Source of the DNA: Lysobacter sp. cf310
GTDB lineage: Bacteria; Pseudomonadota; Gammaproteobacteria; Xanthomonadales; Xanthomonadaceae
Length of the DNA: 64,000 nucleotides
NCBI RefSeq assembly: GCF_900114355.1
Contig: NZ_FOSS01000002.1
Location: 868,545 to 932,544 of the forward strand
Direction of reading: 5' to 3'
The notes under the pieces are model-generated. The model saw only the letters and a program-made list of their open reading frames with translations. It ran no database searches and was not told where the DNA came from. This document shows, piece by piece, positions 36,683 through 46,385 of the stretch; the first letter of the stretch is position 1, and each line of letters begins with the position of its first letter. A program made the translations under genes and the position numbers.

Positions 36683-38932
36683 TCAGAACTTCACTTCCGC
36701 GGTCAGGAACATCTGCCGCGGCGCGCCGGACTGCAGCGTGTAGTTCAGACCGTTCGGGTCCGAGGTCACGAAGCCGTTGGTACCGATGCTGCCGAAATAC
36801 TCTTCGTCGAACAGATTGGTGACGTTGAACTGCAGCTTGAACGCGTCCGCCCAGCTCAACTCGGTCCACTCGTAGGACACGGCGGCATCGGCGACCCAGA
36901 ACGATCCGACCTTGGAGTCGTTGAGATAGGTCAGGTAACGCTTGTCGGTGTACTTGGCGCCGATCTGGGCCGAGAAGCCGTCGCGGTTCCAGCGCAGCTC
37001 GGTCGCGTACAGGCGCTTGGGCGCGTCGACCACGTCCTTGCCCTTGGCCGGGATCAGGGTGGTGCCGTCGAGATAGTCCGAGGCGTATTCCGACTTGTTC
37101 CAGGCCAGCGAGTTGTACCAGCTCAGGCCTTCGATCGGCGTCCACAGCACGGTCAGTTCGGCGCCGCGGGTCTCGACGTCGCCGACGTTGGCGAAGCTGG
37201 ACGCGCAGCCGACGATGCCGGCGCAGCGCGCGATCGCGAGCAGGCGGTTCTCGAAGTCGACGCGGTACAGCGCCACCGACGCTTCCAGGCCGTCGCGGCT
37301 GGTGCGCAGGCCGGCCTCGATGGTGCGCGAGGTTTCCGGCTCCAGCGTCGCGACCGCGGCATCGAACGCCAGCTGCGAGGTCGAGTGCGGGCCGTTCACG
37401 CCGGTGCGGAACGCGGCCATGTTCTCGCTGTAGGAGCCGAAGATCTCCTCGTGCTCGCTGAACTGCCAGCGCGCGCCGACCTGCGGCAGGAAGTTGTCCT
37501 CCGCCTCGAGCTTGCCGCCGGCACGGCTGCCGATCAGGTTCTTGCCGTCGGTCTCCACGCGCGTGCCCTTGAAGCCGGCGTCGACCGCGACGCGGCCGTC
37601 GGCGAACTCCATGTGGTCGGTGATGTAGAACTGGCGCGTGTCGGTGTCGAAGCGCTGGCGGAACACGCGCGCGTCGGGATCGCGCAGAAAGTAGATGCCG
37701 TCGGGCGGGGTGTCGCGGCGCAGGTTGTAGAAGTTGCGCTGGACGCCGTGCGCGTTGCGCTCCAGCCACAGACCGGCCTGCAGTCGATGGTTGCCGATCT
37801 GCCAGGTCAGGCTGGGGGTGATGCCGGTGCGCTCGATGTCGTACTCGGTGGTGCGCATCGCGATCGGCACGGTCGGCGAGGCCGCGTAGGGCGTGGCCCA
37901 ATGGCCCTGGCCTTCGTTGCGGTGGTAGTAGGCGGTGGCGGCGAAGCTCAGGTCTTCGCTGGCCGACCAGTCGGCCGAGACGTACAGCAGGTCGTCGTCG
38001 CGCAGGCCGCGGGCGATGTAATAGGCATCGTCGAGACTGTTCACGCCGCCGCGGAAGATGCCGCCGGCGGCGTCGATCGCGCGCTGCCAGTCGCCGGCGT
38101 AGTTGTCCCAGTCCATGCCCAGGCGGCGCGCCGAATCCAGCGACAGGTCGGCGTAGTCGGTCTCGCGCCGGCGCGACGTCGCGGCATAGCCGGTGAGCTT
38201 GAGGTTCTCGGTGGCATAGACCAGCTTGGCGTTGAATTGGGCGTTGCGCTGCGGGCCCTCGCCCTTCCACTTATCGGTGGTGTGGAAGGCGCCGCTGAGG
38301 TAGGCGCTGAACCCGTTGTGGTCGCCGGTGTCGACGCGCGCGTAGCTGCGGCGGGTGGCGTCGCTGCCGAAGGTCTGAGCCAGGCGCACGCCGTAGTCGG
38401 CGGACGGGTCGCTGCTGAAGAAGCGCAAGGTGCCGCCAAGGTTGCCGCTGGACGCGGTGTCGATCGCACCGCTGCCCTGCGACAGCTCGGCGCCGGACAG
38501 GTTCTCGCTGATGATCGCGCGGCTGATGTGCAGGCCGTTGTGGTTGCCGTAGCTCATGTCGCCCAGCGGCACGCCGTCGAGGGTGAAGCCCAGCTGCTGC
38601 TGCGAGAAGCCGCGGATGCTGAGCTTGCTCGACCATTCGTAGTTGCCCCAGGGATCGGAGCTCTGGAAATGCACGCCCGGCAGCTTGGCCATGACCTTGA
38701 GCGGGCTGGTGCCGGCGGCTTCGCGCTGCAGGTCGGCGCGGCCCAGCGACTGGACCTGACGGGTCTGGCCGGTACCCACCACCGAGACCGCGTCCAGCGT
38801 GGTGGCGTCGTCCATGGCCGCGGCGGACGCGGCGTCGGCATCGGGCTGCGCGGCAGGCGTCTCGGCGCGTGCGGCGGCGGTGTACAGGCACAGCAGAATC
38901 GAGGCGGCGAGGATCGTCGTCTTCGTCGTCAT
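36683..38932 (-). CDS. TonB-dependent receptor (substrate unknown)
   Basis: 749 residues: signal peptide to about 23, a TonB-box-like region (DAVSVVGTG), plug (LKVMAKLPGVHFQ...SIRGFSQQQLGFTLDGVPLGDMSYGNHNGLHISRAIISENLSGAELSQGSG), then a large barrel ending in TAEVKF. The plug is intact and the last residue is phenylalanine, as outer-membrane barrels require. The pattern is typical of the many Xanthomonadaceae receptors whose substrates are unknown (carbohydrates, siderophores or cobalamin are all possible). No Fur or Zur box is evident upstream. Confidence 0.9.
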   Translation of the reverse strand: MTTKTTILAASILLCLYTAAARAETPAAQPDADAASAAAMDDATTLDAVSVVGTGQTRQVQSLGRADLQREAAGTSPLKVMAKLPGVHFQSSDPWGNYEWSSKLSIRGFSQQQLGFTLDGVPLGDMSYGNHNGLHISRAIISENLSGAELSQGSGAIDTASSGNLGGTLRFFSSDPSADYGVRLAQTFGSDATRRSYARVDTGDHNGFSAYLSGAFHTTDKWKGEGPQRNAQFNAKLVYATENLKLTGYAATSRRRETDYADLSLDSARRLGMDWDNYAGDWQRAIDAAGGIFRGGVNSLDDAYYIARGLRDDDLLYVSADWSASEDLSFAATAYYHRNEGQGHWATPYAASPTVPIAMRTTEYDIERTGITPSLTWQIGNHRLQAGLWLERNAHGVQRNFYNLRRDTPPDGIYFLRDPDARVFRQRFDTDTRQFYITDHMEFADGRVAVDAGFKGTRVETDGKNLIGSRAGGKLEAEDNFLPQVGARWQFSEHEEIFGSYSENMAAFRTGVNGPHSTSQLAFDAAVATLEPETSRTIEAGLRTSRDGLEASVALYRVDFENRLLAIARCAGIVGCASSFANVGDVETRGAELTVLWTPIEGLSWYNSLAWNKSEYASDYLDGTTLIPAKGKDVVDAPKRLYATELRWNRDGFSAQIGAKYTDKRYLTYLNDSKVGSFWVADAAVSYEWTELSWADAFKLQFNVTNLFDEEYFGSIGTNGFVTSDPNGLNYTLQSGAPRQMFLTAEVKF

Positions 38933-39131
38933 GTCGGGATTTCCATCAGGGAGGCCGCCGTGCGTTGCAGATATCACTCCGGGCGGCATGCAGAGCGAAG
39001 CCGCGGAAGTCTGTCGATATCGTGTGTACGCGAGGTTGCAGTCAGAAGGCAGTTCGCCCGACAACGCTGCGCAGCGCACGCTCCCCAGCCCGATTCGCGC
39101 GCGCCAGCACCATGAATCGTCCACTCGCTTT

Positions 39132-39223
39132 CTGTGGGAGCGGCGTAAGCCGCGATGGAACCCGCTTGCGACGCGAGCCGGAAGCACGCCGGCAGCCGAT
39201 CGCGGCTTACGCCGCTCCCACAG
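39132..39223. repeat. inverted pair of interspersed palindromes
   Basis: CTGTGGGAGCGGCGTAAGCC at 39132 and inverted copy ending TTACGCCGCTCCCACAG at 39223, with only about 40 bases between, so they can also form one large cruciform. Located between the receptor start and the PI-PLC gene. Confidence 0.85.
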
Positions 39224-39340
39224 ACAGCGGGGGCACGCGCGGCGGGGCGATGCGCCTGCGCCCTACCTGATTTCGGCGATTGCCGCGCCCGATCGCGCGC
39301 GGAACCATCGCGGCATCCGACACCCGTCCCGGAGTCCGCC

Positions 39341-40783
39341 ATGCCCAACGCCTCGCGCGCCGTCGTCACCGATTGGATGCGGTACGTCGACGACAGCCGC
39401 TACCTGTCCGAACTCAGCATTCCCGGCACCCACGACAGCGTGACCGCGCTGTACCGCAGCGACATCGGCATGAAAGAGGGCTGGACCCGCTGCCAGGACC
39501 TGGATATCGAGGTCCAGCTGCAGCACGGCATCCGCTTTCTCGACATACGCTTGCGCTACGACAACGCGGTGTCGCCGCCGGTGCTGCGGCTGTGCCACGG
39601 CTCGTCGGACATGGAGCGCACGTTCGACTATGTACTGGGCGCCTGCGAGCGCTTCCTGGCCGCGCACAACTTCGAATGCATCGTGATGTCGGTGAAGAAC
39701 GAGCAACCGGGCAGTCACGACCAGGCCTTCGCCGACCTGTTCGCGGCCAGCATCGCCCATTCCGGCAGCCGCGAGTTCTGGCATACCGGCAAGACGGTGC
39801 CCAAGCTGGGCGAGGTCAGGCGCAAGATCGTGCTGCTGCGCCGCTACCAACCCGGCTCGATCGGCATCGACGCCACCTACTGGCCGGACAACTGCCCGTT
39901 CCGATATCTCAACGCCGACGGCGTCCTCTTCGACGTGCAGGACGAATACAAGGTCTACTCGCACTTCAACCGCGCCAGCAAGTTCGACGTCTACGTCGAG
40001 CGGGCCCTGTCGGACGCGGTGCGCGACCCAGACAAACGCAAGCTGTTCATCAACTTCGCCAGCGGTACCGGGACGGTCTGGCCGATCACCCTGGCCGAAA
40101 CCACCAACCCCAAGCTCTACCGGTTCTTTCGCGCCGCCGCGCCGGGACGCTATGGCATCGTGCCCATGGACTATCCGGAGCAGTTCACCGGCGGCATGTA
40201 CCACGACTTGATCGCCGCCATCGTCAGCGCCAATCCCAGCGAAAGCCTGCGCGACGATGCCATCTACGAACTGCGGCCGCGACTGGCCCTGAACAGCCGC
40301 CTGACCGTGCTGGTCGGCGGGCGCGATGTCGGCATCTCCCAAGCCCTGACCGACCTGCCCCCGCTCTGGCCCGGCATGCCCACCCTGCCCGGCATGGCGC
40401 CGATGCCGACCGAAAGCGGGCAGCGCTGGCGCGTGCACAACGTCGGCGGCGGCTACTACCGCCTGCACGCGCTGAGCGCCCCGGACAAGGCGCTGACGGT
40501 GGTTGGCGGCGGCACCGCCGACGGCAGCGCGATCGCGATCGAAGCCGTGAACGGCCGCAACGATCAGCTATGGAAGTTCGAGCGCATGGGCGAGGACCCG
40601 GACCACCGGCGCCTGGACGCCGGCCTGCTCCGGATCAGCCCCAAGCACGCGCCACACTCGGTGCTGGACGTGTTCGGCGCTCGCCAGGAGAACGGCAGCC
40701 CGGTCAAGCTCTACCACTACTACGACAGCCTCTCGATCAACAACGCCTACGCGCAACGCTGGGTGCTGGTGCGCGTGGGCTGA
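39341..40783 (+). CDS. phosphatidylinositol-specific phospholipase C-like protein with ricin-B domain
   Basis: 480 residues. The PI-PLC X-like catalytic domain (about 10-260) begins LSIPGTHDSVT, which holds the first catalytic histidine, and continues LDIRLRYDN and LRLCHGSSDME, where the second catalytic histidine sits. From about 365 to 480 is a beta-trefoil of ricin-B type (WRVHNVGGGYYRLHALSAPDKALTVVGGGTADGS ... QLWKFERM ... QRWVLVRV), a carbohydrate- or surface-binding fold. I see no signal peptide at the MPNASRA start, though the protein is probably used outside the cell. It may act on prey or host membranes. Confidence 0.9.
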   Translation: MPNASRAVVTDWMRYVDDSRYLSELSIPGTHDSVTALYRSDIGMKEGWTRCQDLDIEVQLQHGIRFLDIRLRYDNAVSPPVLRLCHGSSDMERTFDYVLGACERFLAAHNFECIVMSVKNEQPGSHDQAFADLFAASIAHSGSREFWHTGKTVPKLGEVRRKIVLLRRYQPGSIGIDATYWPDNCPFRYLNADGVLFDVQDEYKVYSHFNRASKFDVYVERALSDAVRDPDKRKLFINFASGTGTVWPITLAETTNPKLYRFFRAAAPGRYGIVPMDYPEQFTGGMYHDLIAAIVSANPSESLRDDAIYELRPRLALNSRLTVLVGGRDVGISQALTDLPPLWPGMPTLPGMAPMPTESGQRWRVHNVGGGYYRLHALSAPDKALTVVGGGTADGSAIAIEAVNGRNDQLWKFERMGEDPDHRRLDAGLLRISPKHAPHSVLDVFGARQENGSPVKLYHYYDSLSINNAYAQRWVLVRVG

Positions 40784-40883
40784 GGCGCGCCCGGGCGGCC
40801 TCCACCATGACAGGCGGTCCCCGCGCGCGCCCCTGTTGCAGCAGCGAGCCACTGGATGGCCTGCGACGCGGATCAGGGCATGC

Positions 40884-41690
40884 TCAACGTTGGACGAAGG
40901 CCTCGAGCATGCGCAGTTCTTCGTCGTCGAAACCGGCCGCGCTGCGCGCTTCGAAGTTGAACGGGCCGTAGAGCACGGAGCGCGCGTATTCGGCCAGCAA
41001 TTCGCGGAAGCGCGGTCCGGGTTCGATGCCGTCGCGTTCGCAATACCAGCGGAACCAGTGCGAGCCGGCGGCGACGTGCGCGACTTCCTCGCGCAGGATC
41101 GTTTCCAGGATCGCGACGGTGGCGGTGTCGCCCAGCGAACGCAGCTTGACGATCATGCCCGGCGTCACGTCCAGGCCGCGCGCCTCCAGCACGCGCGGCA
41201 CCAGGGCCATGCGCGCGAGGCCGTCGTGGGCGGTCTTCTCGGCCATTTCCCACAGCCCGTTATGGGCGTCGAAATCGCCGTAGTCGTAGCCCAGCTCGCG
41301 CAGGCGCGCGCGCAGCAGGCTGAAGTGGCGCGCCTCGTCGTTGGCCACGCTCACCCAGTCGGCGTAGAACCGCGCCGGCAAGCCGCGGAAACGGTAGACC
41401 GCATCCCAGGCCAGGTCGATGGCGTTGAATTCGATGTGCGCGATCGCGTGCACGAACGCCGCGCGCCCCTCCTGGGTGCCGAAGCCGCGCTTGGGCAGGT
41501 CGCGCGGATGCACCAGCCAGGGCCGTTCGGGGCGGCCGGGCATGCGGACCGGCTCCGGCGCCGGCGCGTCGTCCGGCGCGCTCAGCTCGCCGCGCGCATG
41601 GGCGGCGGCGGCGGCGAAGGTCGCGGCGACCTTGTCCTCGGGCGTGGCGGCGTCCAGGCAGGCGCGCGCGGCGTCGAACAGGCTGGGCAT
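40884..41690 (-). CDS. DUF455 family ferritin-like protein
   Basis: 268 residues of the DUF455 (COG2833) family. The ferritin-like helical bundle shows the metal-binding acidic residues: HIEFNAIDLAWDAVYRF, SVANDEARHFSLL, and LREEVAHVAAG. These di-metal proteins are related to tRNA hydroxylases and rubrerythrin-like oxidases, but the function is not known. The gene ends the same strand block as purF but is separated from it by a hairpin repeat. Confidence 0.88.
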   Translation of the reverse strand: MPSLFDAARACLDAATPEDKVAATFAAAAAHARGELSAPDDAPAPEPVRMPGRPERPWLVHPRDLPKRGFGTQEGRAAFVHAIAHIEFNAIDLAWDAVYRFRGLPARFYADWVSVANDEARHFSLLRARLRELGYDYGDFDAHNGLWEMAEKTAHDGLARMALVPRVLEARGLDVTPGMIVKLRSLGDTATVAILETILREEVAHVAAGSHWFRWYCERDGIEPGPRFRELLAEYARSVLYGPFNFEARSAAGFDDEELRMLEAFVQR

Positions 41691-41730
41691 GGCTCAGCCG
41701 GTCGGAGCAGCAGCGGAAGCGACAGCAAAT

Positions 41731-41784
41731 CTCCCCTGCCCCCCTTTTGCAAAGGGGGGAAAGGCTGGAGCGAAAGCCAGGGGA
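41731..41784. repeat. CCCCCTTT hairpin repeat between DUF455 and purF
   Basis: CCCCCCTTT-TGC-AAAGGGGGG (41739-41759), flanked by CTCCCCTG and CAGGGGAT, so a larger imperfect stem can form. A known type of family repeat; it may also terminate purF. Confidence 0.8.
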
Positions 41785-41785
41785 T

Positions 41786-43255
41786 TCACGAGACCCGGCG
41801 GGTCTTCTTGGCGTCGTCGGAGCGCAGCTGCTGCAGGCGCTCGAAGTAGCCCGTCTCGATCCCGGTCACGTACTCGCCGTTGAAGCAGGACGAATCGAAA
41901 TGTTCGATGCGGTGCTTCGGGCCCGACACCGCCTGTTCCAGCGCGTCCAGATCCTGATAGATCAGCCAGTCGCAGCCGAGCAGGGTCTGCACTTCGTCGT
42001 CGCTGCGGCCGTGCGCGACCAGTTCGTCGGCCGAGGGCATGTCGATGCCGTAGATGTTGGGGTAGCGCACCGCGGGCGCAGCCGAGGCCAGATAAACCTT
42101 GCGCGCGCCGGCGTCGCGCGCCATCTGCACGATCTGCTTGGAGGTGGTGCCGCGCACGATCGAATCGTCGACCAGCAGCACCACCCGGTTGCGGAACTCC
42201 AGCGGGATCGGATTGAGCTTGCGGCGCACCGACTTCGCGCGCTCGCCCTGGCCCGGCATGATGAAGGTGCGGCCGACGTAGCGGTTCTTGATGAAGCCCT
42301 CGCGGTACTTCACGCCCAGCACGTTGGAGATTTCCAGGGCGGCGTCGCGCGAGGTATCGGGGATCGGGATCACCACGTCGATGTCGTGGTCCGGACGCAG
42401 GCGCAGGATCTTCTCGCCCAGGGTCTGGCCCATGCGCATGCGCGCCTTGTGCACCGAGACGTCGTCCATCATCGAATCCGGACGCGCGAAATAGACGAAC
42501 TCGAAGATGCACGGCGCGTGCTGGCGCGGCTCGGCGCACATCTGGGTGAACAGCTCGCCGCGCGGCGTGACCACGATGCCCTCGCCCGGGCGCACGTCGC
42601 GCACGCGCTCGAAGCCCAGCAGGTCCAGCGCCACCGACTCCGACGCGATCGCGTACTCGTCCTGGCCGCCGCTGTGGCGCTTGCCCAGCACCAGCGGGCG
42701 GATGCCGTTGGGATCGCGGAACGCGACCAGGCCCAGGCCGAGCACGATCGCGACCACCGCGTAACCGCCGACGCAGCGCCGGTGCACGCCCTCGATGGCC
42801 TTGAACGCGGCTTCCGGGGTCAGCGCGCGCTGCATGTCCAGTTCGTGCGCGAACACGTTGAGCAGCACTTCCGAATCGGATTCGGTGTTGACGTTGCGGC
42901 GGTCCTGCTCGAACACGTCGCGGCGCAGCGCGTCGGTGTTGATCAGGTTGCCGTTGTGGGCCAGGGCGATGCCGAACGGCGAATTCACGTAGAACGGCTG
43001 GGCCTCGTCGGAGCCCTCGCTGCCGGCGGTGGGATAACGGCAATGGCCGATGCCGACCCGGCCATCGAGCAGGCGCATCGCCTTCTCGTCGAACACGTCG
43101 CTGACCAGGCCGTTGCCCTTGTGCACGCGCAGCTTGGCGCCGTCGGCGGTGGCGATGCCCGCCGCGTCCTGGCCGCGATGCTGGAGTACGGTAAGGCCGT
43201 CGTAAAGCTGGGCCGCGACGTCGTTGTGGCCGACGATGCCAAGTATGCCGCACAT
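41786..43255 (-). CDS. purF: amidophosphoribosyltransferase
   Basis: 489 residues. The first step of purine synthesis: PRPP plus glutamine to 5-phosphoribosylamine. The N-terminal nucleophile is Cys2 in MCGILGIVG; the PRPP-binding motif is [14 protein letters not shown] near residue 360. The propeptide is absent, as in other Gammaproteobacteria. The order dedD-cvpA-purF is as in E. coli, so it is probably the last gene of an operon. Confidence 0.98.
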   Translation of the reverse strand: MCGILGIVGHNDVAAQLYDGLTVLQHRGQDAAGIATADGAKLRVHKGNGLVSDVFDEKAMRLLDGRVGIGHCRYPTAGSEGSDEAQPFYVNSPFGIALAHNGNLINTDALRRDVFEQDRRNVNTESDSEVLLNVFAHELDMQRALTPEAAFKAIEGVHRRCVGGYAVVAIVLGLGLVAFRDPNGIRPLVLGKRHSGGQDEYAIASESVALDLLGFERVRDVRPGEGIVVTPRGELFTQMCAEPRQHAPCIFEFVYFARPDSMMDDVSVHKARMRMGQTLGEKILRLRPDHDIDVVIPIPDTSRDAALEISNVLGVKYREGFIKNRYVGRTFIMPGQGERAKSVRRKLNPIPLEFRNRVVLLVDDSIVRGTTSKQIVQMARDAGARKVYLASAAPAVRYPNIYGIDMPSADELVAHGRSDDEVQTLLGCDWLIYQDLDALEQAVSGPKHRIEHFDSSCFNGEYVTGIETGYFERLQQLRSDDAKKTRRVS

Positions 43256-43285
43256 GATTCTGAGTCCTAAGGCTGTTGCGTGGAG

Positions 43286-44062
43286 TTACATCACGAAGGC
43301 TTCGTCCTGCTCGACCGGCATCGGCAGGGCTTCGTCGCGCTTCGGGCGAGGCGCGACTTCGAGCGGATCGCCCTGCGGCGCATCCTGCGAGGGCGTGCCT
43401 CCTGGCAGCGGGTCCTTCAGGCCCGCGCCCTTGAGCAAGGGCAGCACGCCGGCGTTGAGGATGGGCAGCACGTCCTGGCCGTAAGGCTGGCCGTTGCCAC
43501 TACCCAGGCCCGGCAGGCCCTGCATGTTCAAGTCCATCTTGGGCAGCGACGGCATCCAGGCCGGCGCGCCGCCGCTGAAATCCATGGCCCGTCCGGCCCA
43601 GTCGGGCATCCAGCTGCGCACCATGCGCGCGCCGGGCACGAACAGCGGCACCAGCGTCGCCGAGCGCCACTCGCGCCTGTGCGCGAGCGGAGTGAAACCG
43701 ACCAGCATCACCAGCATGCTCGCGATCAGGGCGCCGCGCGCGACGCCGACCACGAAGCCCATGGCGCGATCGACCCCGGACAGGCCGGACTCGTGGACCA
43801 TGCGCTTGGCCACGTAGCCGACGACCCAGACGGTGACCAGCACGCCCAGGAAACACAGCGCGTAGCCGCCGAACATCTCGCCCAATCCGGGCGCGCCGTT
43901 GTCCGACAGCATCAAGGCGGCGCTGCCGCCGAAACCGAACGCGGCCCAGCCGGCCAGGACCCAGGCGGCCAGCGAGGCGACCACGCCAATGAAACCGCGC
44001 ATCAGCCCCAACAGCGCCGATATCGCGACCACCGCCAGCAGAATCAAGTCGGCGGCGCCCAT
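43286..44062 (-). CDS. cvpA: CvpA family membrane protein
   Basis: 258 residues with four hydrophobic helices in the first 130 (ADLILLAVVAISALLGLMRGF, the classic CvpA opening). A long proline- and glycine-rich cytoplasmic or periplasmic tail follows. CvpA affects colicin V export and envelope stress, mechanism unknown. It is between dedD and purF as in E. coli. The tail is longer than in E. coli CvpA (162 residues). Confidence 0.93.
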   Translation of the reverse strand: MGAADLILLAVVAISALLGLMRGFIGVVASLAAWVLAGWAAFGFGGSAALMLSDNGAPGLGEMFGGYALCFLGVLVTVWVVGYVAKRMVHESGLSGVDRAMGFVVGVARGALIASMLVMLVGFTPLAHRREWRSATLVPLFVPGARMVRSWMPDWAGRAMDFSGGAPAWMPSLPKMDLNMQGLPGLGSGNGQPYGQDVLPILNAGVLPLLKGAGLKDPLPGGTPSQDAPQGDPLEVAPRPKRDEALPMPVEQDEAFVM

Positions 44063-44073
44063 CGCGACCTCGC

Positions 44074-45141
44074 TCAGGGATGCGGACGGACGAGGCCGTC
44101 GACGCCGATCTTGGCCGCGGCCTGGCTTTTCAGCTTGTCGGCGTCGGCACGGTTGGCGACCGGACCCAGACGCACGCGGCTGAGCGTGCCCTTGTCGGTC
44201 CGGACCTGTTCCACGAAAGCGCTGAACCCGGCCGCGCGCGCGCGGTCGCGCAGCTTGTTGGCCTCCTCGGCGCTGCCGAACGCGCCCAGCTGCACCGCGA
44301 AACCGGTGTTGCTGGCGGCGGGCTTGCTCGGCGCCGGCGGCGCGACCGCGGGCTTGGCCGTTTCGGCCGCGGGCTTGGCGGCGGCGACCGGCGGCTTGGC
44401 CGGCGCGGCGACCGGCTTGGCCGGCTCGGGCTTGCTCGCGGCGGGCTTGGCCGGCTCCGGCGGCAGCGCGGCCGGCTTGGCGGCGCTGCGGCTGTCGCCC
44501 AGCGGTACCGCGGCCGACACGGTCGGGGCGGCGGCCGCGACCGGCTGCGAGGCCGAGGCGTTGGCGGGCGGCGTGGCGTCGGCGTCCAGGGTCACCACCT
44601 TGGCGCTGATGTCGTTGCGCACCTTGGTCGAAGCCAGGCGCGCGGTTTCGGCGTCCGCGCGCGAGCCGTAGGGCCCGATGCGTACGCGATAGAGGGTGCG
44701 GCCGTTGCCCGGCACGGCTTCCTGATACCCCGGCAGTTGCGCGCCGTGCAGGGCCGCGACCACCCGGTCGGCGTCGCCGCTGCTGGCATAGCTGCCGAAA
44801 CTCACGGCGAAATCGCCGCCCGCGGTGGCGGCCGGCATGGCGCCGCTGGCCGCGGTCTTGGCGGCTTCGGCGGCGGTGTCCACGGTCGGCAGGGCCTCGC
44901 CCTGGGCGCCAGAGGCGGCCGGCGACAGGCCCAGGGCACCGCCGTTGGGCGCATCGCCCGGCGTCACCAGCGGCAGTTCGCGGGTTTCGAACTGGCCTTC
45001 GGGCTGTTCGGGCAGATTGAGCGGGACATCGGAGGCGCTGCTTTCCGGCGCCGGCCCCTTGATCAGCATGGGCAGGAAAATCACCGCCAGCGCGACCAAC
45101 ACCGCCGCGCCGATCAGTCGCTGTTTCAGGGCAGGTTCCAT
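44074..45141 (-). CDS. dedD: DedD-like protein with two SPOR domains
   Basis: 355 residues: a short cytoplasmic start and one membrane helix (LIGAAVLVALAVIFLPMLI, about 8-26), then a long Ala/Pro-rich linker. A first SPOR-type domain (about 108-185, FAVSFGSYASSGDADRVVAAL ... YRVRIGPYGSRADAE) and a second at the C-terminus (about 277-355, FAVQLGAFGSAEEANKLRDRA ... SRVRLGPVANRADADKL) follow. SPOR domains bind denuded septal peptidoglycan; DedD helps cell division. The usual DedD has one SPOR domain. An Ala-Lys-Pro repeat separates the two. Confidence 0.88.
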   Translation of the reverse strand: MEPALKQRLIGAAVLVALAVIFLPMLIKGPAPESSASDVPLNLPEQPEGQFETRELPLVTPGDAPNGGALGLSPAASGAQGEALPTVDTAAEAAKTAASGAMPAATAGGDFAVSFGSYASSGDADRVVAALHGAQLPGYQEAVPGNGRTLYRVRIGPYGSRADAETARLASTKVRNDISAKVVTLDADATPPANASASQPVAAAAPTVSAAVPLGDSRSAAKPAALPPEPAKPAASKPEPAKPVAAPAKPPVAAAKPAAETAKPAVAPPAPSKPAASNTGFAVQLGAFGSAEEANKLRDRARAAGFSAFVEQVRTDKGTLSRVRLGPVANRADADKLKSQAAAKIGVDGLVRPHP

Positions 45142-45342
45142 CGCTACTCGATCGCTCGCTGAGTCGGGTGCCGACGCGAATTATAGCGCCGCTTGGCAGT
45201 CGAGCCGGCGTTTACGGCACGCATGGCATTCAGGTAGCGCCCCGCTCGGCCCGCGCGACCGGCCCGATTGCGTCGCCAAGCCCGTCGCAACGGGCTATGC
45301 GCATGCGCGGACCGGTCGGCCCGCGCATGCCCGGGCGTGGGC

Positions 45343-46263
45343 TCAGCCGACCACGCCGCCGTCGCCGCCCTTCTTGTCGCGACGGAAGAAGCTCAGGATC
45401 TTGCCGAAGAAGGCGCCGATCACCAGCACCAGCGGGATCAACAGCTTCTTCAGGCCCAGCAGCAGCGCACCGATCTTGCCGAACAGACCGGCCTTGGCGG
45501 CGATGCCGCCGCCGACCAGCGCCGCCAGCCCGTAGGCCGCGGTCTTGTCGGTGCTGGAGTCGTAATCGGCGTAACGCGCGCCCTGGTCGAACTCGACCGC
45601 CGGCAGCAACTGCTGCATGCCGGTGCGGACCTGGCCGAGCTCGCCCATGCCGGCCACCGCGTTGAGGCTCAGGTAGCCACGACGGCCGAGCACGCGGATG
45701 TCGTAGTTGAGGGTGTGGTTCTCGCTGCCCTCGAAGGCGAGCTCCTTGGCCCAGTACAGCTTCTTGGCGCCGGCATCGTAGTGCGGCGGTTCGGCCCAGC
45801 CGACCAGTTCGATGCCGCCGTAGCCGGCTTCGCGTCGCTCCTTGCTGCCTTCTTTGGCCTCGTCCTTCATGTCCTGCAGCATTTGCGCATAGTCGATCTT
45901 GGCCGCGTCCTCGTCGGACACGTAACCCTCGTCGGCATAGGTCACCACCACCGCCCAGCCCTGGTCGCCCAGCAGGTCGCCGTCGCGCGGCACCACCATG
46001 CCCAGCACGTCGGCGTCGGGCGGATTGCCCCACAACTGCTCCAGCACCTTGCGCGCGTCGGCCGAGTCCAGGTAGCGGAACTCCTTGCCCAGGTTCAGAT
46101 GCGCCTGCGCCTTGGCCACGGCGATCTGGCCGTCGTGATACTTCAGCGACTGCACGACCTGCGCGGTCTGCTGCTCGGCCGCCTTACGCTCGGCGTCCGT
46201 CGTTTCCTGGGCATGCGCGCCCGCCGCGACGGCCATCAGGCCGACCAGCATCCACTTCCACAT
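45343..46263 (-). CDS. DUF2167 family membrane protein
   Basis: 306 residues with a signal peptide (to about 19), a periplasmic domain and a C-terminal membrane helix (LLIPLVLVIGAFFGKILSFF) followed by a basic tail. Family segments are LNLGKEFRYLDSADARKVLEQLWGNPPD, PRDGDLLGDQGWAVVVTY, and GRRGYLSLNAVAGMGELG. Function unknown. It lies between folC and dedD on the same strand, where E. coli has nothing, so this is an insertion into the folC-dedD-cvpA-purF order. Confidence 0.85.
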   Translation of the reverse strand: MWKWMLVGLMAVAAGAHAQETTDAERKAAEQQTAQVVQSLKYHDGQIAVAKAQAHLNLGKEFRYLDSADARKVLEQLWGNPPDADVLGMVVPRDGDLLGDQGWAVVVTYADEGYVSDEDAAKIDYAQMLQDMKDEAKEGSKERREAGYGGIELVGWAEPPHYDAGAKKLYWAKELAFEGSENHTLNYDIRVLGRRGYLSLNAVAGMGELGQVRTGMQQLLPAVEFDQGARYADYDSSTDKTAAYGLAALVGGGIAAKAGLFGKIGALLLGLKKLLIPLVLVIGAFFGKILSFFRRDKKGGDGGVVG

Positions 46264-46385
46264 TCGAATTCCCCATGAGCGGGCGTCCCCACGCCCTCGG
46301 CGCTAGTGTCGCCGCTGCGCGCGCGTAACAACAAGCCGGAACCCACCGGTTCGGCGCATGACCGACGCAAGTCAGCCGGGCGCGC

